From Vitreoscilla sp. (GTDB lineage Bacteria > Pseudomonadota > Gammaproteobacteria > Burkholderiales > Burkholderiaceae), in NCBI GenBank assembly GCA_014378125.1, contig JACMOG010000864.1:1-9060 (forward strand): a DNA stretch of 9,060 nucleotides, given 5' to 3'. The notes beneath the pieces are model-generated. The model was given only the letters and a program-made list of their open reading frames with translations, had not been told where the DNA came from and searched no databases. Positions 1 to 6,974 of this stretch are shown here, one piece after another. Each line of letters begins with the position of its first letter. The stretch's first letter is position 1. A program made the position numbers and the translations under genes.

Positions 1-653
1 CCGGGATGGAGCGCGCCCGCGGCGCCGCGGAGGCCGAACTGGCCACGTTGCCCGCCGGCCGCGCGTCGCTGCCCCCGCAGGCCCGTCGCGAAAGCTCGCA
101 GATGCGCCGCGAGGTGCAGGCGCTCGCGCAGGCGCAGGCCGAGAACGAGTCGCATCGCGGCACGCAGGTGCTGGCGCCGCAGGCCGGCGAGATCGCCGCG
201 CTGCTGGCGGCGCCGGGCCAGCCGGTGGTGGCCGGCCAGACGCTGGCCACGTTGCTGCCGGCCGGCGCGGCGCTGGAGGCCGAGCTGTGGGTCCCCACCC
301 GCTCGGCCGGCTTCGTGCGCGCGGGCATGCCGGTGTGGCTGCGCGTGGACGCGTTCCCGTACGCGCGCTACGGGCAGCTGCCCGCGCACGTGCGCGAGGT
401 GTCGCGCAGCACGGTGGCGGCGCGCGACCTCGGCGACGTCCACGCTGCCGATGAGCCGGGCGTCGCCGCGCCGGACAACGTGTTCCGCGTGACCGTGACG
501 CCCGACCCCGACGCGCCGACCGGCGCGGCCATCGCCTGGCGCCAGTCGCTGAAGGCCGGCATGCACGTGCAGGCCAGCCTGGAGACCGAGCGACGCACGC
601 TGGTGGAGTGGGCGCTGGAGCCGCTGGCGGCGTGGCGGGTGGCGGCGAAATGA
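1..653 (+). CDS. HlyD/CvaA-family membrane fusion protein of a type I secretion system, 5' partial
   Basis: This is the periplasmic adaptor that links an inner-membrane ABC exporter to an outer-membrane TolC-type channel. The frame is open to the window edge (first full codon at base 3), so the Met at base 6 is very probably internal and the N-terminal membrane helix is missing. Counting from that Met, residues 1-50 are the charged, Ala/Gln/Glu-rich end of a coiled-coil hairpin. Residues about 55-86 form a lipoyl-like half-motif (VLAPQAGEIAALLAAPGQPV), followed by the beta-barrel (ELWVPTRSAGFVRAGMPVWLRVDAFPYARYGQ). The end, RRTLVEWALEPL, resembles the C-terminus usual in HlyD/CvaA proteins. 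The stop TGA overlaps the ATG of the transporter gene (ATGA, 650-653), so the two are translationally coupled. The family is clear; the exact subtype is inferred from the neighbouring C39-type transporter. Confidence 0.9.
   Translation, partial: GMERARGAAEAELATLPAGRASLPPQARRESSQMRREVQALAQAQAENESHRGTQVLAPQAGEIAALLAAPGQPVVAGQTLATLLPAGAALEAELWVPTRSAGFVRAGMPVWLRVDAFPYARYGQLPAHVREVSRSTVAARDLGDVHAADEPGVAAPDNVFRVTVTPDPDAPTGAAIAWRQSLKAGMHVQASLETERRTLVEWALEPLAAWRVAAK
650..653 (+). other. ATGA stop/start overlap coupling adaptor and transporter
   Basis: The transporter ATG (650-652) and the adaptor stop TGA (651-653) share two bases. This arrangement usually means re-initiation by the same ribosome, keeping the two exporter subunits in step. 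It also fixes the start of the transporter, for which no separate strong Shine-Dalgarno is visible beyond the purine-rich GGTGGCGGCGAA just before it. Confidence 0.8.
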
Positions 654-2812
654 CGGACGCGATGCAGCACGATCCCGTGCCGGCGGGCGTCACGCGCCGC
701 CTGGGCCTGCGCCGCGGCCTGCCGGTGATCCTGCAGACCCAGGCCACCGAGTGCGGCCTCGCGTGCCTGGCGATGGTGGCGGTGAGCCTGGGACTGGACA
801 CCGACCTGCCGTCGCTGCGCCTGCGCTTCGGGCTGTCTCGCAAGGGCGCGAATTTCGAAGGCCTGGTGCGCGTGGCGGCGGCGCTGGGGCTGGCCAGCCG
901 GCCGCTGAAGCTCGACCTGCACAACCTGCGCGAGCTGCAGCTGCCCTGCATCCTGCACTGGGACATGAACCACTTCGTGGTGCTGAAGTCGGTGTCGGCG
1001 CGGCGCCTGGTGATCCACGACCCGCGCGTCGGCGCACGCACGCTCACCGTCGACGAGTTCGCGCCGCACTTCACCGGCATCGCGCTGGAGCTGTCGCCGG
1101 GCGAGGGTTTCGCGCCGAGGTCCGAGCGGCTGCACTTCACCCTGCGCGGGCTGATGGGCCGCATCACCGGCCTGAACCGCGGCCTCGCGCAGATCCTCGC
1201 GCTGGCACTCGCGCTCGAGGTGGTGGTGATCGCGCTGCCGTTCTACCTGCAATGGGTGGTCGACCAGGCGCTGCTGGCCGCCGACCGCGAGCTGCTGGGC
1301 GTGCTGGCACTGGGCTTCGGCCTGCTGGTGCTGTTGCAGGCGGGCATCGGCGCCGTGCGCAGCTGGTGGGTGGCCACGCTCAGCGCGCGCCTCAACTTCC
1401 AGTGGCTGGGCAACGTGTTCGGCCACCTGGTGCGGCTGCCGCTGGAGTTCTTCGAGAAGCGCCACGTGGGCCACATCGTGTCGTGCTTCGGCTCCATCGA
1501 GGTGATCCAGAAGACGCTCACCACGGGGCTGGTGCAGGCACTCGTCGACGGCCTGATGGTGGCCGGCACGCTGGCGATGATGGGCCTCTACAGCCCGGTG
1601 CTGATGGCCGTGTCGCTCGTCGCCGCGGGCCTCTACGGCCTGCTGCGCTGGAGCGTCTTCCGCGGGCTGCGCGAGGCGAGCGCCGAGGAGATCATCCACG
1701 CGGCGCGCCAGCAGACGCACTTCCTGGAGACCGCCGGCGGCATCCAGAGCGTGCGCCTGTTCGGCCGCGGCGACCAGCGTCGCGCCGGCTGGATGAACAT
1801 GCTGGCCGACCAGTTCAACGCCGGCCTGCGCGTGGCGCGCGTGCACGTGGCGCACGAGAGCGCGCAGACGCTGCTGTTCGGCCTGGAGCGCGTGATCGTG
1901 GTGTGGCTGGCCGCGCGCATGGTGCTGGCCGGCGGCTTCACGGTGGGCATGCTGTTCGCGTACCTGGCCTACAAGGAGCTGTTCTCGGCGGGCGTGGGCG
2001 CGCTGGTCGACACGGCCTCCGAGCTGGCGGTGCTGCGACTGCACGGCGAGCGCGTGCCCGACATCGCGCTGGCCCCCACCGAGCCCGGCGAGGCGCCATC
2101 GCCCATCGAGATGGACCTGGGCCGGCGGCCCGCGCGCATCGGGCTGCGCGGCGTGGGCTACCGCTACGCGCCCACCGAGCCCTGGGTGCTGCGCGGCGTC
2201 GACCTGGTGGTGGAAGAAGGACGCAGCCTGGCCATCACCGGGCCTTCGGGCTGCGGCAAGACGACGCTGGTCAAGGTGTTGCTGGGCCTGCTGCCGCCCA
2301 CCGAAGGCGAGGTGCTGTTCGACGGCACGCCCATCCACCGGCTGGGGCTGTCGCACTACCGCGCGCTGATCGGCACGGTGATGCAGGAAGACCGGCTGTT
2401 CTCCGGCTCGGTGGCCGACAACATCTGCTTCTTCGATGCCGAGCCCGACCTCGACTGGATCGAGGAATGCGCGCGCCTGGCGGCCGTCGACACCGAGATC
2501 CGCGCGATGACCATGGGCTTCCACACGCTGGTGACGGACGTCGGCACGGGGCTGTCGGGCGGCCAGAAGCAGCGCGTGCTGCTGGCGCGCGCGCTGTACC
2601 GACGCCCGCGCATCCTGGTGCTGGACGAGGCCACCAGCCACCTCGACCTGCGCAACGAGCGCAGCGTCAACGAGGCCGTGCGCTCGATGGCGCTCACGCG
2701 GGTGGTGGTGGCGCACCGCCCGGAGACGATCGCGGTGGCCGATCGGGTGGTGACCCTGGCCGATGGCCGGGTGGCGTCGGACAGCGCCGCCTCACGTCAC
2801 ACGGCTGACTGA
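650..2812 (+). CDS. C39 peptidase-containing bacteriocin/peptide ABC transporter (CvaB/RaxB-like)
   Basis: This 720-residue inner-membrane exporter removes a double-glycine leader from its cargo and pumps the peptide out using ATP. The start at 650 is chosen over an in-frame ATG at 608 because it gives the ATGA overlap with the adaptor gene and begins just before the peptidase domain. Residues 25-147 are the C39 protease: Q29 (oxyanion hole), C35 in QATECG, H108 in MNHF and D124 in HDPR are all present, so it should be active. Membrane helices follow at about 180-200, 213-233, 293-333 and 402-440. The ATPase has Walker A GPSGCGKTT (531-539), Q-loop Q579, signature LSGGQ (635-639), Walker B ILVLDE (655-660) running into ATSHLD, and H689. 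The EATSHLD form is typical of CvaB/RaxB proteins. The cargo is not in the window, so the exported peptide is unknown. Confidence 0.95.
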   Translation: MTDAMQHDPVPAGVTRRLGLRRGLPVILQTQATECGLACLAMVAVSLGLDTDLPSLRLRFGLSRKGANFEGLVRVAAALGLASRPLKLDLHNLRELQLPCILHWDMNHFVVLKSVSARRLVIHDPRVGARTLTVDEFAPHFTGIALELSPGEGFAPRSERLHFTLRGLMGRITGLNRGLAQILALALALEVVVIALPFYLQWVVDQALLAADRELLGVLALGFGLLVLLQAGIGAVRSWWVATLSARLNFQWLGNVFGHLVRLPLEFFEKRHVGHIVSCFGSIEVIQKTLTTGLVQALVDGLMVAGTLAMMGLYSPVLMAVSLVAAGLYGLLRWSVFRGLREASAEEIIHAARQQTHFLETAGGIQSVRLFGRGDQRRAGWMNMLADQFNAGLRVARVHVAHESAQTLLFGLERVIVVWLAARMVLAGGFTVGMLFAYLAYKELFSAGVGALVDTASELAVLRLHGERVPDIALAPTEPGEAPSPIEMDLGRRPARIGLRGVGYRYAPTEPWVLRGVDLVVEEGRSLAITGPSGCGKTTLVKVLLGLLPPTEGEVLFDGTPIHRLGLSHYRALIGTVMQEDRLFSGSVADNICFFDAEPDLDWIEECARLAAVDTEIRAMTMGFHTLVTDVGTGLSGGQKQRVLLARALYRRPRILVLDEATSHLDLRNERSVNEAVRSMALTRVVVAHRPETIAVADRVVTLADGRVASDSAASRHTAD

Positions 2813-2816
2813 CCGG

Positions 2817-2838
2817 CGCGGCCAAAACACGGGCCGCG
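2817..2838 (+). terminator. Possible hairpin downstream of the secretion genes
   Basis: CGCGGCC (2817-2823) and GGCCGCG (2832-2838) form a perfect 7-bp stem around an 8-base A-rich loop, starting 5 bp after the transporter stop. No T-run follows, so it is not a classical intrinsic terminator; it may stabilise the 3' end or assist Rho. A second tiny palindrome, CCCC-TTTT-GGGG, lies at 2861-2872. The rest of the 264-bp gap before the next gene shows no convincing promoter boxes, only two short A/T-richer patches near 2996-3010 and 3036-3056. Confidence 0.35.
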
Positions 2839-3076
2839 GCAGCGGCGGGACGATCTGCCCCCCCTTTTGGGGACGCGCGACCGATCGAGTTCAGCGAAAC
2901 TTGGTTCATCGGCTCCAGCGCCGTCCCTGGTCTTCGACACGCTCTTTCTGCCGCGCAGCGCTCATGCGGGGCGCCATTGGGGTCGATCTGCTCGCAAAGT
3001 AAGTATTTCGCCTGCTGCCGAGTCGGGCGCAAGAGCCGAAAATACGCGAGAAATTGGGCGGCTCCGAAGGAAAGAC

Positions 3077-3670
3077 ATGTTCAAGCCACTCACACGCAAC
3101 GCCAAGAACGCCCATCGCCCAGCCGCCGGCTTCGCGGAGACGCAGTTCCTGCACCAGGCCGAAGACGACGACTACAGCGGGTTCGCGCCCACGCAGTTGT
3201 TCGACGAGGGCCTCCTGGCGCAGGCGGCGGAGCCGACGGTGGCCGACGAGCCGGCGCAACCGGGTGCGCCCGCATCGCCGGCCCAGGCCCACGCCGCGGC
3301 CAGCACGTCGCGCACGGCGCTCGAACGTGCCGCGGCCACGTCGCTGCCCGAGCCCGCCACCACCGACGAGCCCTTCATCCCGCAGTCCTGGGTCACCTCG
3401 CAATGGGTTGCCGCGCAGGAGGCCAAGGCGCACGAGGCCGCCAGCCAGGCGGGTGCCGTGATGGCCGCCCAGCGCCGCGCCGAGGAGCAGACCCAGGCGG
3501 CCCAGCCCGCCGCCGAACCGGTGGCGCCACGCACCGGCCTCGGCCGCCTGCGCGCCGCATTCGAGAAGCTGCTACCGGGCGAATTGCGCAGCCTGCTGCC
3601 GCTGTTCATCGGCGTCACGGTGACGATGGCGCTGATCTCGGCGGTGCTGCCGATGGTCGACAAGCACTGA
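3077..3670 (+). CDS. Hypothetical Ala/Pro/Glu-rich protein with C-terminal membrane anchor
   Basis: I do not recognise this 197-residue protein. The ATG at 3077 is preferred because AAGGA sits five bases before it (3067-3071); the frame stays open upstream to 2867, but that stretch has no such site and has a less coding-like composition. Residues 1-12 are basic, 20-45 acidic and aromatic (HQAEDDDYSGF), about 48-155 form a low-complexity Ala/Pro/Glu/Gln stretch likely to be disordered, interrupted by a more conserved-looking patch at about 97-113 (DEPFIPQSWVTSQWVAA). Residues 155-170 are basic and amphipathic, and 172-191 (SLLPLFIGVTVTMALISAVL) are one hydrophobic helix with about six residues after it. 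There is no N-terminal signal, so a tail-anchored topology with the bulk in the cytoplasm is inferred. It follows the exporter on the same strand after 264 bp, has its own ribosome site and converges on the chaperone operon. No function can be assigned. Confidence 0.75.
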   Translation: MFKPLTRNAKNAHRPAAGFAETQFLHQAEDDDYSGFAPTQLFDEGLLAQAAEPTVADEPAQPGAPASPAQAHAAASTSRTALERAAATSLPEPATTDEPFIPQSWVTSQWVAAQEAKAHEAASQAGAVMAAQRRAEEQTQAAQPAAEPVAPRTGLGRLRAAFEKLLPGELRSLLPLFIGVTVTMALISAVLPMVDKH

Positions 3671-3688
3671 AGTCGGCAAGCCGCAGGG

Positions 3689-3710
3689 TGACGGCCCCGC
3701 CGGGCCGTCA
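3689..3710. terminator. Convergent hairpin between the hypothetical gene and the J-protein gene
   Basis: TGACGGCCC (3689-3697) and GGGCCGTCA (3702-3710) form a perfect 9-bp stem closed by a CGCC loop. It lies 18 bp after the + strand stop and includes the TGA stop codon of the - strand gene (3710-3708). Its place between converging genes suggests a shared, two-way transcription end. Neither side has a real T-tract (AATTCCC on +, ACCCTGC on -), so termination may be weak or Rho-aided. Confidence 0.5.
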
Positions 3711-4853
3711 ATTCCCGAACGCGTGGATCGCCCGCGCGATCGCGAACAGCACCCAGAGCGCGATCCAGACCAGCCGACCTGCGCTGGGCCGGGCCCACGT
3801 CACCCGCGCCCACTTGATGACGGGCGGCTGCACGGGCCGGGCCCGCGTCGCCATCTCGATCTTCCTGAACCGCAGCGCCGCGGGAATCGCCTTCCAACGT
3901 TGCCGGGGCGGCAGACGCGTGCCGAACGGGGCGGCCGGAGTCGCGGGCGTGCGCCCGCGCAGGAAGCCGTCGAACTCGAGGCGGTCGACGGCGTCGCGCC
4001 ACGCGAAGGCCTCGGCCACCACGAGCTCCAGCCAGGCCAGCACGCGCCGGATGGCCAGCACGCCGATCAACGCCGCCGGGGCGATCAGGGGCAGGGCGAA
4101 GGCGCGGGAGTCTTCGCCGTTCGTGTCGTCGACGGCCAACAGGATGAAGCCGACGCCTGCCAGTCCCACCGCCAGCACGATCGCCCAGCCCGGCTCTCTT
4201 GCCACGCCGCGCGCGATGGGGCCCGGCAATCGCCACTGGCCCGGCGCGGGATGCAGCCAGCGCAGCGCCTGCCGCAGCGCGAACGTGAGCGCCGTGCCGA
4301 TGGCCGCGTAGACCGCGGCGTCGACAAGCCCGGGCGCGGCGCACGCGAGCGCGAGACCGGTGAGCAGGTCGGTGGTCATCAACTGGCGGCCCTGCAGGCG
4401 TCGCAGCGTCCGCGGAGCGAGGCCCGCGGCCAGGGCGGGGGTATCCGCCGTCTCGCATGCGAGTGCCCAGCGTTCGGCCCAGCGCAGGGCGTCGACCGCG
4501 GCTGGCCGCAGCGCGATCGGCGTCACCGCGGGCCGAGGCGAGTGCAGCCGCCGCAGCCACGCATTGCCGCTGAAGTGCCGTGCCCACACCAGGTCGCGCG
4601 ACAGCGCCAGCCGCGCCTCCATCTGGCGCAGCGCCCACGCCGACAGCCAGCCGGAGAGGCGTGCCGGATGCTGGTGCCAGTCGAAGGTGCGGCCGGACTC
4701 GAACAGCAGCGTCAGCGGCGGCTGGTCGGTCTCGATGAACCAGCGCAGCAGCGCGAACTCCAGCGCCTGGCTGTCGTCCAGCGACGCGCTGGCGCGCGAC
4801 TGCAGCAGCGTGCGCAGCTCGGGCAGGAAGGCCTCGTCGCGCGTGCCCAGCAA
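3708..4853 (-). CDS. Membrane-spanning C-terminal half of a DjlB/DjlC-like J-domain protein (separated by frameshift)
   Basis: As read, this is a 381-residue frame opening at a TTG (4853) with no convincing ribosome site. It is better seen as the continuation of the J-domain frame that begins at 5269. Residues 1-125 are soluble and helical (EAFLPELRTLLQSR, LEFALLRWFIETDQPPLTLLFESGRTFDWHQHPARL). Hydrophobic segments follow at about 162-195, 222-241, 251-272 and 359-376, with a basic, proline-rich stretch at 300-355 between the last two. A soluble J region followed by a helical part and C-terminal membrane helices matches the layout of the E. coli HscC partners DjlB and DjlC (about 480 residues each). 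The overlap with the J fragment (4712-4853) is coding in this frame: here it gives a normal mixed sequence, whereas the other frame gives Arg/Cys/Ser-rich junk. Whether it is translated alone is unknown. Confidence 0.6.
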   Translation of the reverse strand: MLGTRDEAFLPELRTLLQSRASASLDDSQALEFALLRWFIETDQPPLTLLFESGRTFDWHQHPARLSGWLSAWALRQMEARLALSRDLVWARHFSGNAWLRRLHSPRPAVTPIALRPAAVDALRWAERWALACETADTPALAAGLAPRTLRRLQGRQLMTTDLLTGLALACAAPGLVDAAVYAAIGTALTFALRQALRWLHPAPGQWRLPGPIARGVAREPGWAIVLAVGLAGVGFILLAVDDTNGEDSRAFALPLIAPAALIGVLAIRRVLAWLELVVAEAFAWRDAVDRLEFDGFLRGRTPATPAAPFGTRLPPRQRWKAIPAALRFRKIEMATRARPVQPPVIKWARVTWARPSAGRLVWIALWVLFAIARAIHAFGN

Positions 4854-5269
4854 CGCTGGAAGCGTGTTGCCAGGTCGGGCTCGCCGGCGTCGGTTTCGAC
4901 GTGCGGGGCGCCGAGAAGCACGGGGATCGCGGCGTCGGCGTCGGCGGTGACGTCGATCTCGTGCTCGTGCTCGTGCTCGTGCTCGTGGACGTCGGACGCC
5001 CCGTCGTCCGCGGGCGGAGAGGGGTCGGTGGGCGGTTCGACAGGCATGGCGTCGACGACGTGGTCGGCGATCGGCTCCGCGACCTCGTCGCGCGCCGCCG
5101 CCTCGCGCCGGCGCGCGAACGGCAGCACGCCCTCGTAGGCCTCGCGGATGCGCGCGAAGTCCTGCGGGTGCGTCTCGGGCCGGAACTCCTTGATCAGCGC
5201 GGCGTAGCGCCGGCGCAGGTCGGCCACGGCCACGTCCTGGGCCACGCCCAAGGTTTCCCAGGGGGTCAT
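4712..5269 (-). CDS. J-domain co-chaperone, N-terminal part, frameshifted (DjlB/DjlC-like)
   Basis: J proteins deliver clients to an Hsp70 and stimulate its ATPase; this one starts seven bases after the hscC stop, so HscC is the obvious partner. Residues 3-48 show the J fold: helix I (WETLGVA), helix II (VADLRRRYAALIKEF) and helix III (FARIREAYEGVL). The loop that normally carries HPD reads R30-P31-E32, followed by T-H-P-Q-D. Residues 50-125 are an acidic, Pro-rich linker containing HEHEHEHEHE. From about residue 138 (after RFQ, near base 4856) the sequence turns into an Arg/Cys/Ser-rich tail ending at 4712, which is the wrong frame for the coding signal there. Restoring one base after CAG would read FQALLGTRDEAF and continue into the 381-residue frame, giving about 520 residues. 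It is either a broken gene, a sequencing error or a programmed shift; I favour one of the first two. Confidence 0.7.
   Translation of the reverse strand: MTPWETLGVAQDVAVADLRRRYAALIKEFRPETHPQDFARIREAYEGVLPFARRREAAARDEVAEPIADHVVDAMPVEPPTDPSPPADDGASDVHEHEHEHEHEIDVTADADAAIPVLLGAPHVETDAGEPDLATRFQRCWARATRPSCPSCARCCSRAPARRWTTARRWSSRCCAGSSRPTSRR
4851..4860 (-). other. Frameshift point in the J-domain gene
   Basis: On the - strand the sequence reads TTC CAG CGT TGC TGG in the upstream frame. The downstream coding frame reads GCG TTG CTG GGC ACG from 4856. One extra G after CAG (CAGGCG instead of CAGCG) restores a continuous protein through this point, so the simplest explanation is loss of one G. No stop codon is involved at the site itself. 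There is no slippery heptamer or long single-base run here, which speaks against programmed frameshifting and for a mutation or base-calling error. Confidence 0.65.
4958..4987 (-). repeat. Five-copy hexanucleotide tandem repeat encoding (HE)5
   Basis: CTCGTG (+ strand) is repeated five times without a mismatch. On the coding - strand it reads CACGAG, giving His-Glu five times in the acidic linker of the J-domain protein, about residues 95-104. The unit is a multiple of three, so gain or loss of copies would change linker length without breaking the frame. A metal-binding role for the histidines is possible but not shown. Confidence 0.85.
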
Positions 5270-5276
5270 CGCACGC

Positions 5277-6974
5277 CTACCAGGTGGGGCCGCGCTCGAG
5301 CGTGTCGAGCGCCACGGCGAACTGCTTGCGGGCCTCGCCGATCTCGCGTCCGTCCTGGCGCGCCAGCGCCGCCTCGAACTGGCCCAGCCAGCGGCCCACC
5401 TGGTCGCGCTCGTCGCCCAGCAACTGCTCGTACAGGCGGTTGGCGCGCGCCAGCACGAGGCGGTTCTGATCCTGGTCGCGCGGGTGCACCTTCAGCGCGG
5501 CGAGCTCGCCGCGGCGGCGCGCGATCTCGGCGTCGCCGATGTCGCCGGCGAGCTTGCGGGTCACCACGTTCTGTTCGATGCCGTGCTCGGGCACCACGAT
5601 GTCGACGTCGAGGATGCCGTTGACGTCGTAGGTGTAGCGCACGTCCACCTGCACCGCGCCGGCCTGGCGCGGCGGGATGGTGACGTCGACGCTGCCCAGC
5701 TCGATGTTCTGGCTGCAATGGCGCGACTCGCCCTGGAAGATGTGCACGGCCAGCGCGGTCTGGTTGTCGGCCACGGTCTGCACGGTCTTCACGCGGCTGG
5801 CGGGCACCACGGTGTTGCGCTCGATGATGGGCAGGAACACGTCGCCGACGTGGCCGCCGCGGCCGTCCGACTCGCTCACGCGGATGCCCAGCGTGTGCGG
5901 GCACACGTCGGTGAGCACCATCTCCTCGAAGGCCTGGTCGCGGCTGGTGAGGCCGGCGCACACGGCCACGCCCAGCGCGATGGTCTGGTCGGGGTCGAGG
6001 TGGCGCGCCGGCAGCCGGCCGAACAGCTGCGACACCAGCCGGCGCACCATGGGCATGCGGCTGGCGCCGCCCACCAGCGCGATCTCGTCGAGGTCGGCCA
6101 CGCGCAGGCGCGCATCCCGCAGCGCGCGCTCGATGGGCGCACGCAGGCGCTCGAGCAGTGGCTCGCAGGCCTTCTCGAACTCGGCATGCGTGAGCGACAG
6201 CGTGCCCAGGCCGAGGCCCTGCAGGTCGACCTCGCAGGTGAGGCCCGCGGCCAGCGCGCGCTTGGCCGCCTCGGCGGCGAATCGCAGCGCGCCCAGCTTG
6301 GCCGCGTCGGCCAGCGTCTTGTCGTCGACCGCGGCCTTGCGCGCGATCAGCTGCAGCATGGCCTCGGTGAAGTCGTCGCCGCCCAGGAAGCTGTCGCCGC
6401 CGGTGGCCCGCACCTCCATCACGCCGGAGAAGCGCTCGAGGATCGACACGTCGAAGGTGCCGCCGCCCAGGTCGATGATGAGGAAGGTGGCGTTGGCGTC
6501 GCGCTCGTGGATGCCGTGGAAGAGGGCGGCGGCGGTGGGCTCGTTGACCAGGCGCAGCACCTTCAGCCCGGCCAGCTCGCCGGCCAGGCGCGTGGCCTTG
6601 CGCTGCTGGTCGTTGAAGTAGGCGGGCACCGAGATGATGACCTCGTCCACCGTCTCGCCGGTGGCGTGCTCCGCGTCGGCCTTCAGCGCGCGCAGCACCA
6701 GCGCCGACAGGTCTTCGGGGCGGTAGTGCACGCCGGCCAGCGTCAGCTTCTGCCCGGTGCCCATCAGGCGCTTGAACGACGCGGCGCTGCGCCTGGGGTG
6801 GGTGACCAGCCGCTCGCGCGCGGTGGCGCCTACCAGCAGGCTGCCGTCGGCGTCCACCGACACGACGGAGGGCGTCAGCATGGCGCCGTGCACATTGGGA
6901 ATCGGGGTCGGCACGCCGTCCTTCAGCCAGGTGATGAGGCTGTTGGTGGTGCCAAGGTCGATGCCGAAGATCAA
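5277..6974 (-). CDS. hscC: HscC-type Hsp70 chaperone (DnaK paralogue, Hsc62)
   Basis: An ATP-driven cytoplasmic Hsp70 of 565 residues, shorter than DnaK (about 640) and close to E. coli HscC (about 556). The nucleotide-binding domain spans about 1-350: phosphate-1 GIDLGTTNS (4-12), NEPTAAAL (144-151), phosphate-2 IDLGGGTFD (167-175) and adenosine motif VGGASRMP (301-308). The linker region reads VLTDVCPHTLGI (353-364), the beta-sandwich with ERNTVVPASR runs to about 465, and a short helical lid (480-565) lacks the long DnaK tail. Features such as VKTVQT, QGESRHCSQNI, LKVHPRD and LGDERDQVGRW recall HscC rather than DnaK. The start is TTG at 6974, with GGGAGGG about five bases upstream on this strand and no in-frame ATG close by. 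It is followed by the J-domain gene after seven bases. HscC differs from DnaK in needing dedicated J partners and is not a general housekeeping folder. Confidence 0.9.
   Translation of the reverse strand: MIFGIDLGTTNSLITWLKDGVPTPIPNVHGAMLTPSVVSVDADGSLLVGATARERLVTHPRRSAASFKRLMGTGQKLTLAGVHYRPEDLSALVLRALKADAEHATGETVDEVIISVPAYFNDQQRKATRLAGELAGLKVLRLVNEPTAAALFHGIHERDANATFLIIDLGGGTFDVSILERFSGVMEVRATGGDSFLGGDDFTEAMLQLIARKAAVDDKTLADAAKLGALRFAAEAAKRALAAGLTCEVDLQGLGLGTLSLTHAEFEKACEPLLERLRAPIERALRDARLRVADLDEIALVGGASRMPMVRRLVSQLFGRLPARHLDPDQTIALGVAVCAGLTSRDQAFEEMVLTDVCPHTLGIRVSESDGRGGHVGDVFLPIIERNTVVPASRVKTVQTVADNQTALAVHIFQGESRHCSQNIELGSVDVTIPPRQAGAVQVDVRYTYDVNGILDVDIVVPEHGIEQNVVTRKLAGDIGDAEIARRRGELAALKVHPRDQDQNRLVLARANRLYEQLLGDERDQVGRWLGQFEAALARQDGREIGEARKQFAVALDTLERGPTW

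Noticed and set aside
368..2716. A 782-codon - strand frame opposite the transporter gene
   Set aside because: It is entirely antisense to a gene with complete C39 and ABC motifs, and its His/Gln/Arg/Ala-rich product has no recognisable features.
2763..3002. A 79-codon + strand frame containing SGG, considered as a double-glycine leader peptide
   Set aside because: It starts inside the transporter gene in another frame, has no ribosome site, and lacks the hydrophobic spaced leader positions before the GG. It is Arg-rich like other shadow frames.
4851..4862. Programmed ribosomal frameshift in the J-protein gene
   Set aside because: No slippery heptamer, long homopolymer, stop codon at the shift point or clear stimulatory stem was seen. 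Loss of one G explains the break more simply.
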